Of a DNA stretch of 5,218 bases, positions 1 to 4,725 are shown piece after piece. Each line of letters opens with the position of its first letter. Position 1 is the first letter of the stretch. A model generated the notes under the pieces. It saw only the letters and a list, made by a program, of their open reading frames with translations. It made no database searches and was not told the DNA's origin. The DNA is from Anaerolineae bacterium. GTDB taxonomy: Bacteria > Chloroflexota > Anaerolineae > CG2-30-64-16. Location: NCBI GenBank assembly GCA_025454565.1, contig JALOOE010000673.1, positions 1-5,218 of the forward strand. Direction: 5' to 3'. Made by a program: the position numbers and the translations under genes.

Positions 1-3
1 GTT

Positions 4-14
4 CAATCACACAA
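4..14 (+). repeat. 11-base leader repeat, copy 1
   Basis: CAATCACACAA lies directly upstream of the GGGAGG ribosome site of the first SnoaL-like gene. An identical copy sits at 959-969, again directly upstream of the ribosome site of the alcohol dehydrogenase. It may be a shared leader carried by duplication, or a small regulatory sequence in the mRNA leader. Only the exact match and its position are seen; the role is unknown. Confidence 0.6.
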
Positions 15-27
15 CGGGAGGATTTCC

Positions 28-432
28 ATGTCAACTGAACAGAACAAAGCTATCGCACGCCGCGCCATAGATGAGCTATGGAATGGTCGGAACGCGGAGG
101 TCATCGATGAGCTATTCGCAGAAGACTACCACGATCCAGCGGTGACGGCGGGCCTCCGCGCATGGAAAGAGGCCGCAATCGCCCTGTTCGCCGAGGCCCC
201 GCCCGACTGGCACATCACCATCGAGGATCAAATCGCCGAAGGAGACAAAGTGGTGACACGCTGGACGTGGAGCTTTACGCACACCGTGGCATTCTACGGC
301 GCCGCCCCGACCGGCAAGTACATCTCGTTTACCGGCATCAGTATTTACCGCCTGGAAGGCGGCAAGATCGTCGAGGGCTGGTTCAACGGCGACGGTCTCG
401 GCCTGCAACGGCAGCTTGGCAAGATCGCGTAA
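28..432 (+). CDS. SnoaL-like polyketide cyclase / ester cyclase family protein
   Basis: A 134-residue cytosolic protein of the SnoaL-like (NTF2-like fold) family, which are small cone-shaped alpha+beta proteins that bind or transform small hydrophobic molecules. The N-terminal helix (MSTEQNKAIARRAIDELWN) is typical, as are the block HITIEDQIAEGDKVVTRWTW (about 62-81), the APTGK turn (93-97) followed by FTGISIYRLEGGKIVEGW (101-118), and the C-terminal GLGLQRQLG. Length is normal for the family. The start is set by GGGAGG at 16-21, six bases before the ATG. The end is 12 bases before the next gene, a second member of the same family, so the two are almost surely co-transcribed. The usual acidic pattern near the end (VEEW...D) is changed to VEGWFNGD. 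No membrane segment or signal peptide is visible. The substrate is unknown, and catalysis is not assured because many family members only bind ligand. Confidence 0.9.
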   Translation: MSTEQNKAIARRAIDELWNGRNAEVIDELFAEDYHDPAVTAGLRAWKEAAIALFAEAPPDWHITIEDQIAEGDKVVTRWTWSFTHTVAFYGAAPTGKYISFTGISIYRLEGGKIVEGWFNGDGLGLQRQLGKIA

Positions 433-444
433 GTGGAGAAGAAC

Positions 445-882
445 ATGTCAACCGAAGAAAACAAAACCGTCGTTCGCCGTTTCTACGCCGCGCTAAATAG
501 CACGCTCGATGGACGCGCCCCTGCCGCACTCACAGAGCAGGATCTCGCCGTCTTCGATGAGATCATGACGCCCGATTTCGCCCGAGGCGCCAAACAAGAA
601 ATGCTCCCGCAGGTCTACGGCCGATGGGGCGATCACCGCGTCGAGATCACGGACATGATTGCCGAAGGGGACACCGTCTGGGTGCGTGTGGCCACCAGCG
701 GCGGCCACACAGGGGAATGGCGAGGTATCGCGCCGACAGGCAGGCGGTGGACGAACACCGGCGTCATGTTCCTCCGTATCGCCAACGGCAGGGTTGCTGA
801 ATGGTCAGGGCAATTCGACGTGCTGAACCATCTGATGCAGTTAGGCGCCACCATCACGCCGCCAGCGACCGAACATAGCTGA
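445..882 (+). CDS. SnoaL-like ester cyclase family protein, tandem paralogue
   Basis: A 145-residue SnoaL-like (NTF2-fold) protein. It starts MSTEENKTVVRRF, nearly the same N-terminus as the preceding gene, and shares the family blocks VEITDMIAEGDTVWVRV (66-82), GIAPTGR (94-100) and FLRIANGRVAEWSGQFD (109-125), ending in NHLMQLG. The ATG at 445 is preferred over the in-frame GTG at 433 because GGAG at 435-438 lies six bases before it and because it restores the N-terminus shared with its neighbour. The insert between about residues 20 and 55 is longer than in the first paralogue. The two proteins differ strongly elsewhere, so this is an old duplication or two family members brought together. 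The last 60 or so bases are echoed just downstream at 884-952. The substrate is unknown. Confidence 0.88.
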   Translation: MSTEENKTVVRRFYAALNSTLDGRAPAALTEQDLAVFDEIMTPDFARGAKQEMLPQVYGRWGDHRVEITDMIAEGDTVWVRVATSGGHTGEWRGIAPTGRRWTNTGVMFLRIANGRVAEWSGQFDVLNHLMQLGATITPPATEHS

Positions 883-883
883 G

Positions 884-952
884 CGGTCAGGCCAATTCAA
901 CCAGTTGAACCATCTGATGTAGCTCGGCGCTACTATGCTGCCAGCGGTGTCG
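884..952 (+). pseudogene. remnant of a SnoaL-like gene C-terminus
   Basis: Read from 884 this stretch gives RSGQFNQLNHLM*LGATMLPAV, which aligns with WSGQFDVLNHLMQLGATITPPA, the end of the intact gene just upstream. The copy lies 82 bases after its counterpart (805 onward) and in a different frame, so it is not read-through of that gene. I count 38 of 48 matching bases over the first 16 shared codons, followed by a three-base gap and more matches. Glutamine has become a TAG stop at 920-922. The changes include silent third-position differences, so this looks like the tail of a separate paralogue left after recombination or deletion in a SnoaL tandem array, not a recent copy. No start codon or upstream domain is left. 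Confidence 0.8.
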
Positions 953-958
953 CCTGCG

Positions 959-969
959 CAATCACACAA
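959..969 (+). repeat. 11-base leader repeat, copy 2
   Basis: CAATCACACAA, identical to 4-14. It directly precedes AGGAG (971-975), the ribosome site of the alcohol dehydrogenase, just as copy 1 precedes the ribosome site of the first SnoaL-like gene. It follows the SnoaL remnant at once, which suggests that a SnoaL tail plus a leader may have been duplicated as one block. Confidence 0.6.
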
Positions 970-983
970 TAGGAGATGATCAT

Positions 984-2009
984 ATGAAAGCTGTAGTATT
1001 GGAAGCGGTGCAACAACCCCTGGTCGTCAAGGATGTCCCTGCGCCCGCCATCGGCGCGCAGGATGTCCTCATTCGAGTTCAGGCATGCGGTACATGCCAT
1101 ACCGATTTGCATCTCTCAGAGGGGATGTTCGTGCCATTTGGCGTGAACAAATTCCCACTGATCCCTGGCCATGAGGTGACTGGGGTCGTTGACCGAGTCG
1201 GCGCCCAGGTCACCCATCTGAAGCCCGGCGATCGGGTCGGCGTGTACTTTGTTTTCGGCTGCGGCCATTGTTCGTACTGTGTGGCGGGAGAAGACGAGAA
1301 CTGCACCACCATCTGGACCGGTTCCCGGCTGGGCGGTTTTAGCCTGGATGGCGGCTATGCGGAATACATGAGAGCGCCGGCCGATTGCGTGATGCGGCTG
1401 CCGGAAGAGCTGGATTTCGTAGATGCCGCCCCCTTCTTCTGCGCTGGCCTGACGATGTACGGCGGCATCAAGAACGGGGGGTACCGTCCCGGCCAACGCG
1501 TGGCGGTGCTGGGCATCGGCGGGTTGGGGCATCTTGGGCTCCAGATTGCCAACGCGATGGGGGCCGAAGTCATCGCCGTCACTGCCACCGGGGCCAAGAA
1601 GGAGTTGGCGCACAGTCTTGGCGCGCATCATGTGATCAACGGCACCGGCGGTGATGTAGGGGCGCAGCTACGCGCGCTCGGCGGTGCGAATGTGGTGTTG
1701 TCCACGACGCTGGACACCCAACTCATCGCGGGCGCTATGCAAGGTCTGGCGACTGAAGGCGCCCTGGTGCTCGCCGCGGTCACCGTGGAGAGCATTCCTG
1801 TGGTTCCTGCACTCCTGCTCGCGTTTCAGCACCGGATCGTCGGCAGCCTGGTAGGTTCCAGGGGGGATATGCAGGAGTTGCTGCAACTGGCTGCGAAGCA
1901 CAAAATCCGACCGATGACCGAGATCTACCCGCTGGAACAGGCCAACGAAGTACACGCTCGGCTACGAGCCCAGCAAGTGCGCTTCCGCGCGGTGCTTACT
2001 CCGGCATGA
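984..2009 (+). CDS. zinc-dependent medium-chain alcohol dehydrogenase
   Basis: A 341-residue MDR-family alcohol dehydrogenase, full length for the bacterial AdhP/YahK-like group. It oxidises alcohols or reduces aldehydes with a nicotinamide cofactor in the cytosol. Likely catalytic-zinc ligands are C38 (in ACGTCHTDLH, 34-43), H63 (PGHE) and C153 (FFCAGLT). The structural-zinc cysteines are all present: C93, C96, C99 and C107. The cofactor-binding Rossmann turn is GIGGLGHLG at 177-185. The end of the next strand reads AVTATGAKK (198-206) with no acidic residue where NAD-specific enzymes carry Asp, so NADP(H) use is possible. The start ATG is preceded by AGGAG (971-975), eight bases away. It follows the SnoaL remnant in the same direction as the two SnoaL genes, but the 101-base gap leaves open whether they share a transcript. 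Two hairpins follow the stop. The substrate cannot be told; the family is broad. Confidence 0.93.
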   Translation: MKAVVLEAVQQPLVVKDVPAPAIGAQDVLIRVQACGTCHTDLHLSEGMFVPFGVNKFPLIPGHEVTGVVDRVGAQVTHLKPGDRVGVYFVFGCGHCSYCVAGEDENCTTIWTGSRLGGFSLDGGYAEYMRAPADCVMRLPEELDFVDAAPFFCAGLTMYGGIKNGGYRPGQRVAVLGIGGLGHLGLQIANAMGAEVIAVTATGAKKELAHSLGAHHVINGTGGDVGAQLRALGGANVVLSTTLDTQLIAGAMQGLATEGALVLAAVTVESIPVVPALLLAFQHRIVGSLVGSRGDMQELLQLAAKHKIRPMTEIYPLEQANEVHARLRAQQVRFRAVLTPA

Positions 2010-2012
2010 TTC

Positions 2013-2031
2013 TCGCGCAACAATTGCGCGA
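2013..2031 (+). other. short perfect hairpin after the dehydrogenase
   Basis: TCGCGCAA and TTGCGCGA form an 8-bp perfect stem around a three-base loop, starting three bases after the dehydrogenase stop codon. No T-run follows. With the longer hairpin just downstream it makes a tandem pair that could stabilise the dehydrogenase mRNA end or slow polymerase. Confidence 0.55.
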
Positions 2032-2043
2032 CACTGATTCTCA

Positions 2044-2080
2044 GCCGGATCTGCTCGTCCCCTTGGCGAGCAGATCCGGC
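2044..2080 (+). terminator. terminator-like hairpin
   Basis: GCCGGATCTGCTCG (2044-2057) pairs perfectly with CGAGCAGATCCGGC (2067-2080), giving a 14-bp GC-rich stem with a nine-base loop. It lies 35 bases past the dehydrogenase stop and about 36 bases before the next start codon. It is not followed by a T-run, so it is not a classic intrinsic terminator. It could be a terminator of the kind lacking a U-tract, a partial attenuator that lowers expression of the downstream gene, or an RNA-protecting structure. The stem is certain, the role is inferred. Confidence 0.55.
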
Positions 2081-2116
2081 CTGGATACTCGTCTTCAAAA
2101 GAAAGGAGTATTTGTC

Positions 2117-2458
2117 ATGGCTAAAGTTTTCGGTGTCACGCCCCTGGAACTCCGCCCGGACGTGAATGGCGAGGATTTCGTGAAGTTCTGGATTGAGGAG
2201 TACGCACCGCTAGGCGTGAGACTGGGCTGGATAAGCCACGTCTTGAAAGCCGACCGCGGTGAGCGGGCAGGAAAGTACGCGGTCATCTGGGAACTGCCGA
2301 GCGTGGAGTCGCGTGATCGCGTGCGACCAATCGCTGGCGGCCCGATATCAGAGGAAGCCCGGCGACTGTTGGGTCCCGACTGGGACAAACTGAATGAAAA
2401 GCTGAAAACGTTCATCACGGGCTTCCCTAGCACCGACTACGTTGAGATCGGCAGGTAG
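2117..2458 (+). CDS. small protein, probably dimeric alpha/beta-barrel (EthD/Dabb-like)
   Basis: A 113-residue soluble protein that I do not recognise by name. It opens with a beta-strand-like MAKVFGVTPLELRPD, then a helix with FVKFWIEEYAPL (21-32), a strand GWISHVLKA (37-45), a further strand AGKYAVIWELPSVESRDRV (51-69), and a C-terminal helix WDKLNEKLKTFIT (89-101). This order and the K-F-W...GW...Y-A-V-I-W-E pattern resemble the ferredoxin-like dimeric alpha/beta barrels (EthD, stress-responsive A/B barrel, NIPSNAP-like), whose members bind or oxidise small molecules or have unknown roles. The start at 2117 is chosen because AAAGGAG (2102-2108) lies eight bases before it. An in-frame extension to 2006 would overlap the dehydrogenase stop and translate the two hairpins, so it is unlikely. 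It follows the dehydrogenase by 107 bases. Confidence 0.75.
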   Translation: MAKVFGVTPLELRPDVNGEDFVKFWIEEYAPLGVRLGWISHVLKADRGERAGKYAVIWELPSVESRDRVRPIAGGPISEEARRLLGPDWDKLNEKLKTFITGFPSTDYVEIGR

Positions 2459-2496
2459 GATATCGGTTTTCGGCTCTGATGAGAGGTAGAGGTTGT

Positions 2497-2521
2497 GACG
2501 TGCCTGGCACTTGGCCAAGTG
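2497..2521 (+). repeat. REP-like repeat, left partial copy
   Basis: The 17 bases GACGTGCCTGGCACTTG at 2497-2513 recur exactly at 3021-3037, where they form one arm and the loop start of a perfect hairpin. Here the second arm is missing. Instead the sequence runs into CACTTGGCCAAGTG (2508-2521), a 14-base perfect palindrome that ends at the first codon of the DinB remnant. The left copy thus looks like half of a REP-like palindrome joined to, or recombined into, the start of the DinB gene. Confidence 0.7.
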
Positions 2522-3020
2522 GATGCAGTCCAGTTCTTCCTGCTTCGGCATCAGCCGGTACATGGGGCTGTAGCGAATCGTCTCCTCACCGAGATCACCG
2601 ATGAGCAGATTCGTTGTCGTCCGGTCGAGGGATCAACACCATTGCCTGGATCGTCTGGCACATGGCTCGCGCGAAGATATCGCTTTGAGTCGGTTTGTTG
2701 CGCACCGCCCACAGTTGTTCTTCGAGGAGGCGTGGGCTGAGCGCCTGAATGTGCCCTTTCCGGGTTTCGGGGTTGGTATGACAGCCGACGAAGTCGCCGA
2801 TCTGAGCGGCAGAATCGACCTGACTGCGCTGGCGACTACTGGGCCGCGGTCGATCAGCGCACGCAATCCATCGTCGAGGGACTGCGGCCGCAGGACTTGG
2901 ATGAGGATAATAGCCCAGCCTATATCCGTCAGGTAGTTGACGACGATGGCATATTCCGGGAAGCCGGCATGTGGGGTGAGGGTTTGTGGACGGAGATGCC
3001 TGACCGCAACGGAACCTATC
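2519..3020 (+). pseudogene. DinB-superfamily protein, frameshifted and 3'-truncated
   Basis: Four segments in three frames join into one DinB-like (DinB/YfiT, four-helix bundle) protein. Frame one, from GTG 2519, gives VDAVQFFLLRHQPVHGAV and on to DEQIRCRPVEG. From 2632, INTIAWIVWHMARA includes the metal-binding-type His (codon 2659-2661). From 2676, DIALSRFVAHRPQLFFEEAW leads to NVPFPGFGVGMTADEVADLSGRIDL. From 2837, YWAAVDQRTQSIVEGLRPQDL leads to EMPDRN. Shifts lie at about 2630-2632, 2671-2675 and 2835-2840; each is explained by loss of one base from a doubled base. The match fades at about 3020, where the right REP-like copy begins, so the C-terminal helix with the remaining His ligands is missing. 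Members of this family are often thiol-dependent transferases or metalloproteins; this copy cannot make one. Sequencing error could explain the shifts but not the missing end. Confidence 0.85.
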
Positions 3021-3054
3021 GACGTGCCTGGCACTTGCGAAGTGCCAGGCACGT
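3021..3054 (+). repeat. REP-like perfect hairpin, right copy
   Basis: ACGTGCCTGGCACTT (3022-3036) pairs perfectly with AAGTGCCAGGCACGT (3040-3054) around a GCG loop, a 15-bp stem. The core GTGCCTGGCAC is of the kind seen in repetitive extragenic palindromes of many bacteria, which are moved or maintained by REP-associated tyrosine transposases (RAYT, Y1 family). No such transposase is in the window. The hairpin sits between the convergent DinB remnant (plus strand) and the hydrolase gene (minus strand, ending at 3088), so it could also end transcription from both sides. Confidence 0.75.
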
Positions 3055-3087
3055 ATGCCGGTTTCCAGGCTGAATCGCGCAACCAGC

Positions 3088-4207
3088 TCAGATCGCCGTG
3101 ATATCCGTCTCGCCCGCCTCTTCATACGGCATGAAGTGGGCCAGCAGGCTCCAGCCCCAGAACGGATCGAGGCCGCAGCCAGCGCCGGTCTCGGCGTCGT
3201 AGTATTCGCAGTTGCCAGACTTCTGCACGAGGCGGTGGGTGGCGTGCGAGGTCGGCTGGGTGATAGTCGCGGCTGTACCAGCGCTCGCTGCGCGCCATCG
3301 CCGGCACAGGAGACGCCAACCAGAACTCCGCCGCGTTGAACAGGTGCTCGAAGATCATGCGCCGCGCCTGCTCCGGCGTCGCCACGCCCGCCCACAACGC
3401 GGCGAACCCGGCCACCGTTTTGACCCGAATCCGCTCGCCCGCGTCGCGATTCATCGCCGAGGCCCAACCGGTATGGCGGCTCATCGGGTATTCACCGGCG
3501 CGAGCGTTGCGGTCATAGAAGAAACCGTCCGCCTCGTCCCAGCACAGCGCCCGGATACGCTCGGCGCGCGCCTCGGCCCTGGCGACGTATTCGGCGGCCA
3601 GCCCATCCTTGCCCGCCCACGATGCCACCGTCGCGAACGCCCGGCACTCGCGTACCAGGTAGCAGTTCAGGTCCACCCCCTCACAGAAGCGATCCAGCCA
3701 GAAGCCGGTGCGCTCGTGCTGGTTGTCCATGCCGGTGTGCGGCGCGCTCATCCACTCGCTCAGGCTGTTCCCATCGCCGTCCATCTCGCTCAGCCAGTAG
3801 TCCAGATACCGTTTCAGTCGGGAGAAATACGGCTCGGCCAGGATCCAGTCGCGCTCGCCGCTGGCCTTCTCCACGAGGAGCGCCATCTGCGCCAGGAACG
3901 GCTTGACGTGCTCCGGGTCGTGGTGTTCGTTGCTCGGCACCGAGCGGGAGATCAGCCCGGTCTCGCGCTGGTGATCGAGGAAGATGGTCACGCCGTTCTT
4001 GATATAGTCGGTCGGCCAGCCCATGTAAATCTGGACGATAGCCTCGAAGTACTGGTCCCAGTCGTAGAGCGTCTTGTACGAGTAGCCGGTGAAATAGCTG
4101 CGGCCGGTGTCCGGCTCGACCAGGACGCCGCGCTCCATGAGCGCCTGCACATCTCTCAGGTTTTGACGCACTGCGACCAGGTGCGCATCGTTGTCGAATC
4201 GGTTCAT
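3088..4207 (-). pseudogene. GH63/trehalase-like glycoside hydrolase, broken near the 3' end
   Basis: The open frame from ATG 4207 runs 361 codons to a TGA at 3122-3124. It shows an (alpha/alpha)6-barrel hydrolase of the GH63/GH37 (mannosylglycerate hydrolase or trehalase-like) type: GRSYFTGYSYKTLYDWDQYF (35-54), SRSVPSNEHHDPEHVKPF (88-104), WMSAPHTGMDNQHER (152-166), DLNCYLVREC (179-188), CWDEADGFFYDRN (222-234) and FWLASPVPAMARSERWYSRDYHPADL (295-320). After residue 320 the frame turns to arginine-rich nonsense. The true end continues one frame over from 3240: HRLVQKSGNCEYYDAETGAG, then CGLDPFWGWSLLAHFMPYEE and on to TGA 3088-3090. The W-R-x-x-x-W-x-x-x-N-Y block that family members usually have between these parts is absent, so I infer a deletion of roughly 30 codons that also changed the frame. 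The start has GAGGG at 4215-4219, overlapping the upstream stop and seven bases from the ATG, so translation is probably coupled to the GyrI-like gene. It may still make a truncated, likely inactive protein. The exact sugar substrate is unknown. Confidence 0.82.
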
Positions 4208-4217
4208 GCAAGCACCC

Positions 4218-4670
4218 TCAGACGCGCACGATCGGCATATAGATGTAGAGGGTCGCGTCGCCGGCCATGAAGTGCTCATCGTAGAACTCGAACTCCGGGC
4301 CGGCCGCTCGCTGCGTGCCCGATTGCTCGAACCAGCGCCGGGCGGCGGCGAAGCCGTCCATGATTGTCGGGAGGGTGCAGGTGAAGACGGCATAGGTCTG
4401 GGCCGGCACATCCCAGCGGATCATTCCCTCCGGCAGATCGACCACCCGCTCCACGCCGTAACCGGCAAGATAGTCGAACTCACCCGTCTGTGGATCGATG
4501 TGATCCAGCACGCCATAAGCGAGCGGCGGCATCACCTGATCGCGTATTTCATCGGCCCACGGCACGGGACTCTGATCCCACAGTTTAGGGATCTCGCCGT
4601 GCTCGTTCTTGCCATGATACAATCGGCCAACGACCGTGAATGCCGGCCGGGACACAATCTTGGGTTCCAT
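4218..4670 (-). CDS. GyrI-like stand-alone effector-binding domain protein
   Basis: A 150-residue protein of the GyrI-like / AraC effector-binding family, which bind small hydrophobic ligands and are found alone or fused to AraC- or MerR-type DNA-binding domains. No helix-turn-helix is present here. It starts MEPKIVSRPAFTVVGRLYHG, followed by IPKLWDQ (about residues 27-33), the central AYGVLDHIDPQTGEFDYLAGYGV (51-73), WDVPAQTYAVFTC, and the closing FEFYDEHFMAGDATLYIYMPI, all typical of the two-repeat SHS2 fold. Two adjacent ATGs exist (4673 and 4670). The second is chosen since AAGGAGG at 4677-4683 is six bases from it and only three from the first. Its stop is 10 bases before the hydrolase start. 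Such domains bind drugs or metabolites, and some inhibit gyrase or degrade cyclopropane-type toxins; no specific role can be assigned here. Confidence 0.88.
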   Translation of the reverse strand: MEPKIVSRPAFTVVGRLYHGKNEHGEIPKLWDQSPVPWADEIRDQVMPPLAYGVLDHIDPQTGEFDYLAGYGVERVVDLPEGMIRWDVPAQTYAVFTCTLPTIMDGFAAARRWFEQSGTQRAAGPEFEFYDEHFMAGDATLYIYMPIVRV

Positions 4671-4676
4671 CATGGT

Positions 4677-4683
4677 CCTCCTT
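4677..4683 (-). promoter_or_regulatory. strong ribosome binding site deciding the GyrI-like start
   Basis: On the minus strand AAGGAGG, a near-perfect anti-Shine-Dalgarno match, precedes two consecutive ATG codons. Spacing is three bases to the first and six to the second, favouring initiation at 4670. Confidence 0.7.
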
Positions 4684-4725
4684 GTTTACTGGACCCATCA
4701 CAATAGCCAGGTGCGAGACCTGCCG

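Noticed and set aside
1116..1631. Minus-strand open frame of 171 codons inside the dehydrogenase
   Set aside because: Antisense shadow of a clearly coding gene with intact zinc and cofactor motifs; no ribosome site or recognisable domain.
2063..2089. Possible promoter TTGGCG / GATACT before the barrel-protein gene
   Set aside because: Only four of six matches in each box with a 15-base spacer, and the first box lies in the hairpin stem. Too weak to call.
2006..2116. N-terminal extension of the barrel-protein gene to the ATG at 2006
   Set aside because: It would overlap the dehydrogenase stop and translate both hairpins into an unrelated peptide. The strong AAAGGAG at 2102-2108 supports the ATG at 2117.
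2595..3467. Minus-strand open frame (290 codons) across the gene-poor middle
   Set aside because: It runs antisense to the DinB remnant, crosses the REP hairpin and enters the hydrolase in a wrong frame. Its composition is low-complexity Arg/Ser/Ala and no domain is visible.
3212..4270. Long plus-strand open frame (352 codons)
   Set aside because: It is antisense to the hydrolase gene, is rich in Arg/His/Pro/Val as expected from an antisense GC-rich frame, and has no family motif or ribosome site.
4708..4722. Small inverted repeat CAGGT/ACCTG between the glycosylase and the GyrI-like gene
   Set aside because: A five-base stem is within chance expectation in GC-rich DNA, and no T-run follows.
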